Shown piece after piece: positions 19,974-29,789 of a stretch of 46,511 bases of DNA. The notes under the pieces were generated by a model. It was not told the origin of the DNA. It did not search any database and worked only from the letters and a program-made list of their open reading frames with translations. The position numbers were made by a program, and so were the translations under genes. The first letter of the stretch is position 1. Each line of letters begins with the position of its first letter. The stretch comes from an uncultured Litorivicinus sp. (GTDB lineage Bacteria > Pseudomonadota > Gammaproteobacteria > Pseudomonadales > Litorivicinaceae): NCBI GenBank assembly GCA_902536515.1, contig CACAXU010000005.1:1-46511 (forward strand), read 5' to 3'.

Positions 19974-22223
19974 ATGAATCATTCAACGTTACCTCGATCA
20001 ATTGCCCTAAGCATACTAGCCCTGAGCACTAGTGCCGCGCACAGTGCTGAGCAAACTGCTGCGGCAACTGATTGGGTTGTCGATACCTCTGGAACCTATC
20101 TATGCCAAGGGTACTACAGCCCTCCATTTGTTGAAGAATCTCCTGGTGAGGATCTGAACGCGGAAGCGGAAACCACCGATTACGATGGCGACGACCGAGT
20201 CATTTTGAGCGGTAATGCATTTATTAGCCGAAATGATTTTCAACTAGAGGCCGATCGCGTGTCATTTTTTAACTCCACGGGCGATGGTGATGCCGAGGGG
20301 GATGTCAGAATCAGACGACCAAACACATTGCTCATTGGTGATGAGGCATCAGTAAATGTGCACACAAATGCATTTGACTTAAAAAATTCGTCCTTCGTCA
20401 CACACCAAAATCGGCTGAGAGGAGAATCAGAATTCGCAATTGGGGCTCCAAACGGTGACATTAGGGTGGTAAACGGGACCATCACTTTCTGTGCACCTTA
20501 TGTCAATTCATGGGATTTGAAGGCGAACCAGATTTATTTGAATCAATCTTCCGGGCGCGGATGGGCGAACGATGTTATCGTGCGGGTCAAAGAGATTCCG
20601 GTATTTTACACTCCTGCTTTGGGATTTCCCCTCGATGATCGGCGTCTAACCGGATTTCTCTTTCCAAGCTACTCTTTCGGCTCAACGTCGGGCACAGAAA
20701 TCGTGACTCCGTTTTATTGGAATCTTGCACCCAATTATGACTTACTGGTGCAACCTCGATTTATGACGGCCCGTGGAACAGCTATTGGCTTACATGGGCG
20801 TTATCTTTTCGAAGATTTCAGCTTATTTGAAGCAAAAACAGAGCAGCTATCAGGTGACAAAGTAGCAGGGACAGATCGCCACATTTCAAAGCTCACCTTG
20901 ACCAGTGATCCATCAAAACGTGTCATTTGGAATATGGCTTACGAAGACGCATCGGATGGATCATACCAAAATGATCTCGATAATTTCGCTGATCTCTCTG
21001 ATAAGCAACAGTTGACATCATCAATGCGTGCGACCGTCCGTGGAAATAACTGGAGAGCTGGATGGCTTATCGACCGGGTTGATGTTGTTGATCCATCCAC
21101 AACAGGCTCGGCAGTCAAGTTTTCTCGTCAGCCGCAATTGACTGCATCGTGGGCCAATTACGGTGAGGAGTGGAATATCTTTGCTTCAGGCGATGCAACT
21201 GAGTTCACGCGAACTACGACCGGTCTATCTAGTTCAGATCCATCTGAGGGCCGTCGTCTCTCTTCAGATTTAAAAGCTGAATACCCCATGTCACGTGCAT
21301 TTGGCTCGCTGACTCCGGCGGCTCTTGGGTTCGCGCGCTGGTCAGAGGCAACCATAGGCACAACAACACTAGATAATTCGTATTTCACTTATGGCGCCTC
21401 TCTCGATGGAAGCCTCAATTTCGAAAAGTTCGGCGAAAACGGTTCACTGCATGAAATTATTTCGCGTGCGAAGCTGTTGATTCGAGAACCAAATGAAGAT
21501 CCGACTGTTGTCAAATTCGATACACCTGATACCGCAAACGAAACAGATACGATCAGTCAAATTTTCTTAGATAACCCAATCTCTGGAGGTGACTTCGTTG
21601 GTGATACCCGGGAGATGGCTCTATCGCTTACGTCTCGGGGCGTTAACAGTAATGGCATCGAAACATACCGCGTAACTGCGGGACGAACACTGTTCCTTCA
21701 GGATCGTGGGATTACCCTTTCAGGCAGTCCAGAAACTACGGAACAAGGACCTTTGGTTTTCGAATCAAGCGTTCGCCTTACTGAGTCATTTAACTGGAAC
21801 ACGCGTTTCACTTCGGTCACTGATGGCGTAACCATGGACACAGCAACCAACGAATTGAAATATCGAACTTCTAACACAGATTACGTCACACAACGCGTCG
21901 TTTGGAATAATGATGTAGCGACTCGAACCGATCTGTACGTATCGAATCAGCTCAGCCAAGAATGGCGGTTTCTAGCAGGTCTGCAATGGGAACCGAACAC
22001 TGAAGAACGTGTCAATCAGGTAGTTGGTATTGAATACCAAAGCTGTTGTTGGCGAGCCGCGGTAGTCCACGCCTATGAGCGTGACCAGGTCACGTCCACG
22101 GACGGCGGGCACTCGTTGAAACTACAACTCGAACTTAAAGGACTTGGCGTCTTAGGTCGCGGGGCTTCCTCAATTATGGAACGTTTATTGGAAGGTTATG
22201 AACTCTCTGAAGCTCAGTATTAA
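19974..22223 (+). CDS. lptD: LPS-assembly protein LptD
   Basis: 749 aa with signal peptide, OstA-like N-terminus (LSGNAFISRNDFQLEADRV), conserved beta-barrel segment and lptD-surA-pdxA-rsmA context. Confidence 0.95.
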   Translation: MNHSTLPRSIALSILALSTSAAHSAEQTAAATDWVVDTSGTYLCQGYYSPPFVEESPGEDLNAEAETTDYDGDDRVILSGNAFISRNDFQLEADRVSFFNSTGDGDAEGDVRIRRPNTLLIGDEASVNVHTNAFDLKNSSFVTHQNRLRGESEFAIGAPNGDIRVVNGTITFCAPYVNSWDLKANQIYLNQSSGRGWANDVIVRVKEIPVFYTPALGFPLDDRRLTGFLFPSYSFGSTSGTEIVTPFYWNLAPNYDLLVQPRFMTARGTAIGLHGRYLFEDFSLFEAKTEQLSGDKVAGTDRHISKLTLTSDPSKRVIWNMAYEDASDGSYQNDLDNFADLSDKQQLTSSMRATVRGNNWRAGWLIDRVDVVDPSTTGSAVKFSRQPQLTASWANYGEEWNIFASGDATEFTRTTTGLSSSDPSEGRRLSSDLKAEYPMSRAFGSLTPAALGFARWSEATIGTTTLDNSYFTYGASLDGSLNFEKFGENGSLHEIISRAKLLIREPNEDPTVVKFDTPDTANETDTISQIFLDNPISGGDFVGDTREMALSLTSRGVNSNGIETYRVTAGRTLFLQDRGITLSGSPETTEQGPLVFESSVRLTESFNWNTRFTSVTDGVTMDTATNELKYRTSNTDYVTQRVVWNNDVATRTDLYVSNQLSQEWRFLAGLQWEPNTEERVNQVVGIEYQSCCWRAAVVHAYERDQVTSTDGGHSLKLQLELKGLGVLGRGASSIMERLLEGYELSEAQY

Positions 22224-23487
22224 GTATGTACTCTCCGCTCTAGTATTCAGCGGCCTGGTTGGGATTGCTGAGCCGCGAGTGATCGACAAGATTGTCGCTG
22301 TAGTTGACTCCGGTGTCGTTCTTTCAAGTGATATCGAGACCCGATTATATGATCTTCAGACTCAAGCTGAGTCGCGGAGCACTACTGTTGAGATTACTAA
22401 TGAACTCCGTCAACAGGTACTCGAGCGGTTAATTCTTGAGCAAGCACAAGTCGAGGTCGCCAAACGGCGCGGACTGCAGATTGATGATGCTCGCGTCAAC
22501 GAGACGCTATTGCAGATTGCCAAAAATCGAGACACTGATTTAGTTGGATTGAAGAATGCGATCGAATCTGAAGGGAAGAGCTTCACTATTTTTCGAGAGC
22601 AAATTCGCCGCGAACTTTTGATTAGCGCGGTTCGCGATCGCGAAGTCCGCAGTCGTATTCGGATCAGCGACTTAGAGCTTGAACGGTTTATGGAAACGAC
22701 CGGTGGACAGATCAGTACTGCGCCTGAACTCCTCTTAAGTCAAATCGTGGTAGGGCTCCCAAACCGCCCTAGTCCTGAGGTAATACTGCAAGCAGAACAA
22801 AAAGCGGTGCAAATCCGCGATGCACTACTCAAAGGCGCTCCGTTCGGACAGATGGCAGTCCGCTATTCCGACGCTCCAGAGGCAAGTCAAGGTGGAGACC
22901 TCGGGTGGAGAAATATTCTCGAACTGAGCCCTGTCTTTGCCGACGTGTTGGCAGACGCGAACAAAAATACGTTAATTGGGCCAGTCCGATCGTTAGGTGG
23001 TTTTCATTTGATCGCTGTTCGCGATCGGCGCGGCGACCAGTCAGTTGTCATCACCGAATATCGCGTACGTCATATTCTGATCAAACCTGATGCGGTTCGA
23101 TCGCCTGAAAAAGCGGAAGAGCTCGCCCAAAACATACGTCGTGAAGTGCAGGGTAGCGCTGATTTTGCGGAACTTGCTCGACGGTTTTCTGAGGACCCGT
23201 TGAGTGCAGCGAAAGGCGGTGATCTTGGATGGGTTCGAGTGGATCAATTGGTGCCTAGTTTTGCGAGTGTGATGACAGAACTGCCTCTCAGCACCCTTAG
23301 TGAAGTGACTCGTAGCCGTTTCGGCTATCATTTGATCGAGGTCTTAGATACTCGCGAATCCGACATCTCTGAGGAACAGATGAAAAATCGCGCGCGTCAG
23401 ATTTTGACTGAGCGTAAGTTTTCACAAGAGCTCGACTCTTGGCTACGCCAAGTGCGTGCGGATGCATTTGTTGAAATAAAATTATGA
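22198..23487 (+). CDS. surA: Periplasmic chaperone SurA (PpiC domains)
   Basis: DKIVAVVDSGVVLSSD plus two parvulin domains ending in GGFHLIAV and FGYHLIEV. Confidence 0.96.
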   Translation: MNSLKLSIKYVLSALVFSGLVGIAEPRVIDKIVAVVDSGVVLSSDIETRLYDLQTQAESRSTTVEITNELRQQVLERLILEQAQVEVAKRRGLQIDDARVNETLLQIAKNRDTDLVGLKNAIESEGKSFTIFREQIRRELLISAVRDREVRSRIRISDLELERFMETTGGQISTAPELLLSQIVVGLPNRPSPEVILQAEQKAVQIRDALLKGAPFGQMAVRYSDAPEASQGGDLGWRNILELSPVFADVLADANKNTLIGPVRSLGGFHLIAVRDRRGDQSVVITEYRVRHILIKPDAVRSPEKAEELAQNIRREVQGSADFAELARRFSEDPLSAAKGGDLGWVRVDQLVPSFASVMTELPLSTLSEVTRSRFGYHLIEVLDTRESDISEEQMKNRARQILTERKFSQELDSWLRQVRADAFVEIKL

Positions 23488-24467
23488 ATCCGCTTGCCAT
23501 TACGCCTGGTGATCCCGGCGGTATCGGACCAGATCTCTGTATCCAAGCAGCCATCGATGGCGAACTCGAGGGAGTCGTCATAGCTGACCCCGAAATTTTG
23601 AAACGTCGAGTAGATATCCTCGGCCTTCCCGTCAGTATTGTGGACGCTAACCAATACAACCCGGACCTTACCCGGGGGGTTATCTATGTTGATGCAGTCG
23701 CAGCGGCTGATCCCACCAACAAACCTGGTGTTTCGGATCCGATAAACGCTGGTTATTGCCTGCAGTCGATTAAACATGCCCTCACCGGCATTCAACAGCA
23801 ACGCTTCCGTGCGCTGGTGACCGGTCCCCTGAATAAAGCAACAATCCGCGATGGTGGTTTCGAATCCTTCACTGGTCATACAGAATTCTTAAGAGATTTC
23901 TTTGGTCTCCCTGGGGTAGTGATGATGTTGGCATCAACCGACTGTCGCGTTGCCTTAGTGACCACCCACCTACCCCTGGCTGAGGTTCCCAAAGCCATCA
24001 CACAAGAACGGATCGAAACGGTAACCAACATCGTAATTAACGCCTTCGCTGGGGTATTCCAACTGCCAAACCCGCGGATACATGTGCTTGGTTTAAACCC
24101 TCATGCGGGTGAAGACGGTCATCTGGGTCGGGAGGAAATTGATATTATTCGGCCTGCTCTTGAAACGTTGCGAGTTCAGCACCCGCATGTCCATCTCGAG
24201 GGACCCTTACCCGCTGATACAGCATTCACACCGGAACTCCGAGCGCAAGCCGATTGCCATATCGCGATGTATCATGACCAAGGACTTCCGGTGGTGAAGT
24301 ATCAAGGATTTGGGGATTCCGTCAATATCACCCTCGGACTCCCGATTGTTCGAACGAGCGTCGACCATGGAACTGCACTGAATTTGGCTGGAAGAGGGTT
24401 GGCGAGCACCGGGGGTCTGGTCGCGGCAATCCGGGAGGCGAATCGGTTAACCGCTCGAATCGCCTAA
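23484..24467 (+). CDS. pdxA: 4-hydroxythreonine-4-phosphate dehydrogenase
   Basis: ITPGDPGGIGPDL, GPLNKATI, GHTEFL, MYHDQGLPVVKY. Confidence 0.97.
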   Translation: MNPLAITPGDPGGIGPDLCIQAAIDGELEGVVIADPEILKRRVDILGLPVSIVDANQYNPDLTRGVIYVDAVAAADPTNKPGVSDPINAGYCLQSIKHALTGIQQQRFRALVTGPLNKATIRDGGFESFTGHTEFLRDFFGLPGVVMMLASTDCRVALVTTHLPLAEVPKAITQERIETVTNIVINAFAGVFQLPNPRIHVLGLNPHAGEDGHLGREEIDIIRPALETLRVQHPHVHLEGPLPADTAFTPELRAQADCHIAMYHDQGLPVVKYQGFGDSVNITLGLPIVRTSVDHGTALNLAGRGLASTGGLVAAIREANRLTARIA

Positions 24468-24511
24468 ACAATCCTTGCCTCAGGTACACTTGGTGTTTTG
24501 CAGGAAGTAAC

Positions 24512-25315
24512 GTGTCCAAACAACTCGCCCGATCAGCACGGAAACGTTTTGGTCAGAACTTTCTGATCGATGGTCGAGTGATTGACGCCATTTTGGCGTC
24601 AATCAACGCATCTGCTTCAGACACTGTTGTTGAAATCGGTCCCGGTCATGGGGCAATAACCGAAGGGTTATTCGCCTCTCGATGCGATCTCACACTCATA
24701 GAGTTAGATCGCGATTTAATACCCGGACTATTAGCGAGCTTCGTCAGTCAGTCTCCAGAGCGGTGCCGACTTCTCAACGAAGATGTTCTCAAAGTGGACT
24801 TCACGCAGTTTGGTAATGCCCTGCGGATTGTCGGTAATCTGCCATATAACATCTCAACGCCCTTGCTATTCAAACTTTTAAATGGCGGCAATCAGATTCA
24901 AGATATTCACGTGATGCTGCAAAAGGAAGTCGTCAATCGGATCGTAGCTGTGCCTCGCGAATCAGCCTATGGTCGGTTGGGCGTCATGATACAGGCGACT
25001 GCGCGTGTTGAATCACTTATCGATGTACCACCTGAATGTTTCGCACCACCGCCAAAAGTTAATTCTGGTGTTATTCGAATTATTCCTGATGGAAAAAAAC
25101 GCGCATTAATTGAGTCGATGGATACGCTGGCGCTCCTCGTTCGTCAGGCATTTAGTCAGCGGCGCAAGACTCTTAGGAATAACCTCAAGGATCTTCTGAA
25201 TCTAGAAGAATTTGAAATCCTGGGCATTAATCCAACCGATCGACCAGAACGTCTGTCTGTGGGAGTCTACGTAGAACTCGCTAACTATTTGGGTCGTAGA
25301 CAGGGGAACGTGTGA
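24512..25315 (+). CDS. rsmA: 16S rRNA dimethyladenosine transferase
   Basis: RKRFGQNFLID, EIGPGHGAITEGL, VGNLPYNISTPLLFKLL; GTG start. Confidence 0.97.
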   Translation: MSKQLARSARKRFGQNFLIDGRVIDAILASINASASDTVVEIGPGHGAITEGLFASRCDLTLIELDRDLIPGLLASFVSQSPERCRLLNEDVLKVDFTQFGNALRIVGNLPYNISTPLLFKLLNGGNQIQDIHVMLQKEVVNRIVAVPRESAYGRLGVMIQATARVESLIDVPPECFAPPPKVNSGVIRIIPDGKKRALIESMDTLALLVRQAFSQRRKTLRNNLKDLLNLEEFEILGINPTDRPERLSVGVYVELANYLGRRQGNV

Positions 25316-25695
25316 TGCAGGATTTAAGATACCAAGTCGAAGTCAATACGCAGGCCACCTATATCGAGGCCCAATCCAACCCATCCCATGGGCGCTTTGT
25401 CTTTACTTACACGGTGACGATTGAGAATAACGGGACATTGCCAGTACAACTGTTACACCGTTATTGGAAAATTACCGATGGTGAAGGCGGAGTTCGAGAG
25501 GTCCATGGAGACGGAGTGGTTGGAGAACAGCCAACCATTGTTCCAGGCGATGAGTTCACCTACACCTCGGGAGCAATCCTTGAAACCGCTATCGGAACCA
25601 TGGAAGGTTACTTTGAAATGGTCGCCTCAGATGGCGAAATTTTTAAAGCGAAAATCCCAGTATTTACGCTGTTAAACCCAGGAGCATTGCACTGA
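25312..25695 (+). CDS. apaG: ApaG (DUF525) protein
   Basis: YTVTIENNGTLPVQLLHRYWKITDGEGGVREVHGDGVVGEQP. Confidence 0.96.
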   Translation: MMQDLRYQVEVNTQATYIEAQSNPSHGRFVFTYTVTIENNGTLPVQLLHRYWKITDGEGGVREVHGDGVVGEQPTIVPGDEFTYTSGAILETAIGTMEGYFEMVASDGEIFKAKIPVFTLLNPGALH

Positions 25696-26510
25696 TGGCC
25701 ACCTATGTGGTGGGCGATGTTCAAGGCTGTTGGGGCGCTTTTCAGAGACTGCTCTCTGCCTTATCGTTTGACCCTAAATATGATCACATGGTTTTCGCCG
25801 GTGACTTGATCGCGCGTGGGGAGGATTCAGCTGCTGTGATGCAATGGGTGTTGGATCATCACGATGCGTGCTCAGCCGTTCTTGGTAATCACGACCTTAA
25901 CTTTTTAGCCGTAGCATCAGGGCTTCACGAAGCGAAACCGAAAGACCGAACCCAGCAACTTGTCGACTCAGTTATCTGTGAGGATGTGATCAACTGGTAC
26001 CGCCAATGCCCGCTCGCAAAGGATTTTCCCGAGCATCATGCGATCGTGGTTCATGCCGGTATCTGGCCACTGTTTGACAAAGACACGCTGCTCTCAGAGA
26101 TCCAACTGGTTCATCAACGATTGTCTGGTGATGCCTGGGTCGAGTCGCTTCGATCAATGTACGGTAATATGCCTGCGCACTTCACTGATGCGCAAACAAA
26201 TGACGAAAAGGCACGCTTTTTAATCAATGCCTGTACACGAATGCGCTTTGTTAATTCCCACACGCTGGCACTTGATTTTAATTGCAAAGATGCACCCGAA
26301 CTCGCACCAATTGGGCTGTGTCCATGGATGGATGCACCCGGGCGAGTGACTATTGATCGACAGCTTATTTTTGGTCATTGGGCGACTCTGAACGGTCGCA
26401 GAAACGATACAGATCTGATTGCTTTAGATACAGGTTGTGTCTGGGGTGGCAACCTCACAGCCATTCGACTCGATGATCGTCAATTGGTACAGGTGGCGTC
26501 CGGTGTTTGA
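25695..26510 (+). CDS. apaH: Diadenosine tetraphosphatase
   Basis: YVVGDVQGC, FAGDLIARGEDS, LGNHDLNFLA, GHWATLNG metallophosphatase motifs. Confidence 0.96.
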   Translation: MATYVVGDVQGCWGAFQRLLSALSFDPKYDHMVFAGDLIARGEDSAAVMQWVLDHHDACSAVLGNHDLNFLAVASGLHEAKPKDRTQQLVDSVICEDVINWYRQCPLAKDFPEHHAIVVHAGIWPLFDKDTLLSEIQLVHQRLSGDAWVESLRSMYGNMPAHFTDAQTNDEKARFLINACTRMRFVNSHTLALDFNCKDAPELAPIGLCPWMDAPGRVTIDRQLIFGHWATLNGRRNDTDLIALDTGCVWGGNLTAIRLDDRQLVQVASGV

Positions 26511-27642
26511 TTTAAAACGCCTTTTTGCTCCCCTCACAGGTATCGATCTCGACCATTTAGAGATCTATGTGGTCGGTGGCGCTGTTCGCGACTCATTACT
26601 TGGATTGACTCCAAAAGACGTTGATTTCGTCGCGGTCGGAGCGACTCCTGAAACATTCCTGGAACACGGCTTCCAACAAGTCGGACAGGATTTTCCTGTA
26701 TTTTTGCACCCGAAAAGCCATGCCGAAATCGCGCTTGCTCGGACAGAACGGAAGACGCACAAGGGCCACACTGGTTTTGTTGTACACGCAGATCCCGCTG
26801 TGACACTGGAAACTGATCTCCTACGCCGCGATTTCACGATCAATGCCATGGCTGTGTCTCGAACCGGCAAGCTGATTGATCCGTACAGTGGGGAAAAGGA
26901 TCTTCAATCACACCAATTACGTCACGTTTCTGGCGCTTTCTCAGAGGATCCATTGCGCGTTCTTCGGGGTATTCGCTTTCTCGCACAACTGGGTGCATTT
27001 GAATTTCAAATCGCACCAGAGACCAGATCAATGATGCAGTCGATGTCAGCGTATCTCATTGAACTCTCGGTTGAACGTATCGTCGGCGAACTCGATAAAA
27101 TGCTGTCATCGAGTCATCCCCTTTTGGGACTTCAACACCTCTCTGATCTCGGAATAACCAATGTGCTTGTGCCAGCGCTCGAAACGCTCCCAGGCCAGTT
27201 TCTGTGCCAATCGGCCGATGCACGTTTAGCAGAGTGGATGATTCTGAATCAGCCGACAATCGAATGCATTGAACGGTATGGGAAAGAGTTTCGGTTGAAC
27301 AATAAACGCATGGCTTTTTTAAAGGCTGCAACCCGCCTCAAAAATTTAACGTTAGAAGACGCAGCACAGTGTCTCCATGTATTCGATCAACTCGGCTGGT
27401 TACGAGGGAACCAGCCCGATGAGGGTATTGACCAGTTACTTGTTGAATTTGGTCAATCGGGTCAAATGACGGTCCCGATCGCACGGTGGTTTGAGATCCG
27501 CCAACGAGTTCGGCAGGTCTCTGCTGAACAATTCATCGAACGAGGGCTGATTGGTCAAGCCCTTGGCGACGCAATTGATGCCGAACGCTTGAGTGTTCTC
27601 TCGACCGAAATCTCCGCGCCAGGTACCGCCCCTGGCTTATAA
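26503..27642 (+). CDS. cca: CCA-adding enzyme / tRNA nucleotidyltransferase
   Basis: YVVGGAVRDSLLGLTPKDVDFVAVG, DLLRRDFTINAMA, EDPLRVLRGIRFLAQL; GTG start at 26503 preferred to ORF start 26437. Confidence 0.92.
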   Translation: MFDLKRLFAPLTGIDLDHLEIYVVGGAVRDSLLGLTPKDVDFVAVGATPETFLEHGFQQVGQDFPVFLHPKSHAEIALARTERKTHKGHTGFVVHADPAVTLETDLLRRDFTINAMAVSRTGKLIDPYSGEKDLQSHQLRHVSGAFSEDPLRVLRGIRFLAQLGAFEFQIAPETRSMMQSMSAYLIELSVERIVGELDKMLSSSHPLLGLQHLSDLGITNVLVPALETLPGQFLCQSADARLAEWMILNQPTIECIERYGKEFRLNNKRMAFLKAATRLKNLTLEDAAQCLHVFDQLGWLRGNQPDEGIDQLLVEFGQSGQMTVPIARWFEIRQRVRQVSAEQFIERGLIGQALGDAIDAERLSVLSTEISAPGTAPGL

Positions 27643-27929
27643 AGCCTGCCCGTCACTTCGACTACTTGGTCATCCCACAACACGATTTCCAGAAGATCAG
27701 TTAAGCGTTTTTCGATCAAGTTACAGTGTTCTCTGGCGGCTGCGGCTTGGATGTCATGGCACAACGCACCATAATCAAGCGTATCTTCAAGATCATCAGA
27801 CTCAGCGGCATCTGAGAGTGAAATAGTGATGGCCAAGTCGAGGTACAACGGTTGCGGATTTTCTTTCTCATGCAAGTACACCCCGACTAAGGAAAGCAAC
27901 GGAAGTCTTGAAACATACATCGTATCCAT
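27555..27929 (-). CDS. folB: Dihydroneopterin aldolase
   Basis: LLSLVGVYLHEKENPQPLYLDLAI, DYGALCHDI, NLIEKRLTDLLE; ATG at 27929 overlaps the tsaD stop (TAATG). Confidence 0.9.
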   Translation of the reverse strand: MDTMYVSRLPLLSLVGVYLHEKENPQPLYLDLAITISLSDAAESDDLEDTLDYGALCHDIQAAAAREHCNLIEKRLTDLLEIVLWDDQVVEVTGRLYKPGAVPGAEISVERTLKRSASIASPRA

Positions 27930-28957
27930 TACGACACCTTCGGTAATTCGCTTAAAGGCCAACGTGGCCTTATTGTCATCGCAAGTGTGGGATCAATCTG
28001 TCCGTGACTTAACCGCTTTAGGCCGGCAAAGGCAATCATTGCACCATTATCTGTGCAAAATTCAGGTGCAGGATATGCCACTTGAATCCCAGATGTTTCA
28101 AGCGACTTCAACGTTTGGCGTAACAGTCGATTTGCACTGACACCACCCGACATCACAAGCGCTCGCGCTCCTGTTTCTGTAATCGCCCGCTCGCACTTGA
28201 TCACGAGAGTATCAACCACCGCCTGTTGGAAACTAGCGGCCAAATCCGCTTTTGCCTGCTCATCGAGTTGATCGGTTTTAACTAAACGACGCGCTTCAGT
28301 CAGCACTTGCGTTTTCAACCCCGAAAAACTGAAATCACATCCCGGCCGGTCAGTCATCGGACGCGCAAAACGAAATCGTGTTGCATCGCCATGTTCAGCC
28401 AACGCCGCGATTTTAGGACCACCTGGATAACCCAGTTCGAGCAGTTTCGCAGTTTTATCAAAAGCTTCACCGGCTGCATCATCAAGCGTCGTTCCCAGCA
28501 ATTGATAATCACCAACGGCACGGACCAGAATCAGCTGCGAATGCCCACCACTGACCAACAAAGCGACAAAGGGGGTCTGTAGGTCAGGAGTTTCCATTAA
28601 TGGTGCAAGGAGGTGACCCTCCATATGATGAATCCCAAGCGCAGGTCGATCCAACGAAAATGCGAGCGCCTTGCCGAAAGTGGCTCCGACCAACAACGCG
28701 CCCAGAAGACCTGGACCTGTCGTGTAAGCGACCGCATCAATATCAATCAAATCCAAACCTGAAGCGGCAACGGTCTCATCAACCAGAGGACGAAGATGAC
28801 GAACGTGGTCGCGTGAAGCAAGCTCAGGAACAACCCCGCCGTAGTACGCGTGAACATCGATTTGACTATGAACGCGATGTGCCATCAGCCCGTCCCTCTG
28901 ACTGTAAATTGCGATTCCAGTCTCATCACATGAAGTTTCGATCCCTAAGACACGCAT
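27929..28957 (-). CDS. tsaD: tRNA threonylcarbamoyladenosine transferase TsaD
   Basis: [52 protein letters not shown]. Confidence 0.97.
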   Translation of the reverse strand: MRVLGIETSCDETGIAIYSQRDGLMAHRVHSQIDVHAYYGGVVPELASRDHVRHLRPLVDETVAASGLDLIDIDAVAYTTGPGLLGALLVGATFGKALAFSLDRPALGIHHMEGHLLAPLMETPDLQTPFVALLVSGGHSQLILVRAVGDYQLLGTTLDDAAGEAFDKTAKLLELGYPGGPKIAALAEHGDATRFRFARPMTDRPGCDFSFSGLKTQVLTEARRLVKTDQLDEQAKADLAASFQQAVVDTLVIKCERAITETGARALVMSGGVSANRLLRQTLKSLETSGIQVAYPAPEFCTDNGAMIAFAGLKRLSHGQIDPTLAMTIRPRWPLSELPKVS

Positions 28958-29052
28958 TTAGTTCCCTTTTTCTCTCGACACTGGTATTCTCTCGCGCCCC
29001 AGAGGGGAGATCAAATTCACCCTGAGTTTAATTTAAGGATAGGTGCATTTTA

Positions 29053-29268
29053 ATGCCTGCTGTAAAAATTAAAGACAACGAGCCCTTCGATGTCGCACTT
29101 CGTCGCTTCAAGCGTGCATGCGAAAAAGCCGGTGTTCTTTCTGAAGTTCGTCGTCGTGAGTGCTACGAAAAGCCAACAACCCTTCGCAAGCGCGCTGCTG
29201 CTGCGGCTGTGAAGCGTCATTTAAAGAAGGTATCACGCGAAACTAAAAAATTCGAACGTCTCTATTAA
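29053..29268 (+). CDS. rpsU: Ribosomal protein bS21
   Basis: [36 protein letters not shown]. Confidence 0.97.
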   Translation: MPAVKIKDNEPFDVALRRFKRACEKAGVLSEVRRRECYEKPTTLRKRAAAAAVKRHLKKVSRETKKFERLY

Positions 29269-29284
29269 TCACTGAGGCCTTCGC

Positions 29285-29731
29285 GTGAGTCCACTCAAGA
29301 ACTCCCTCACTGAAGCCATGAAGAATGCCATGCGGGCGAAAGAAAAATTTCGTCTAGGTGTTATTCGTATGGCACTCGCTGAGATAAAACGCGTTGAAGT
29401 GGATGAACGGATTGACGTCGACGACGCGCGTTGTCTTGCCATCATCGATAAAATGTCAAAGCAACGCCGTGATTCAGCCAATCAATTCACTGATGGTGGG
29501 CGCCAGGATCTTGCCGACAATGAATTGGCCGAAGTTGAGGTTCTCAAAGAATTCCTCCCCGCACAGCTCTCTGAAAACGAGATCACATCGCTGATCGACG
29601 AGACGATTGTCACAACTGGCGCATCTGGTCCCCAAGACATGGGCCAAGTGATGGGGCAATTAAAAACTAAGGTCCAGGGGCGCGCTGACATGCAGGTGAT
29701 CAGTCAGCTGGTCAAAGAGCGCCTCAGCTAA
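29285..29731 (+). CDS. yqeY: GatB/YqeY domain protein
   Basis: KNAMRAKEKFRLGVIRMALAEIK...MGQVMGQLKTKVQGRADM; GTG start. Confidence 0.94.
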   Translation: MSPLKNSLTEAMKNAMRAKEKFRLGVIRMALAEIKRVEVDERIDVDDARCLAIIDKMSKQRRDSANQFTDGGRQDLADNELAEVEVLKEFLPAQLSENEITSLIDETIVTTGASGPQDMGQVMGQLKTKVQGRADMQVISQLVKERLS

Positions 29732-29789
29732 ATCCGATCTCTAAAATTCGGATACACTCTTAACACTGATCTCAACTGTCGGGTGTCAA

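Noticed and set aside
28992-29010. Small CCCC-AGA-GGGG hairpin in the rpsU leader
   Set aside because: Only 4 bp plus a bulged extension; too weak to call a regulatory RNA without comparative data.
29732-29753. ATCCGA...TCGGAT inverted repeat after yqeY
   Set aside because: 6-bp stem with a 10-nt loop and no T tract; insufficient for a terminator call.
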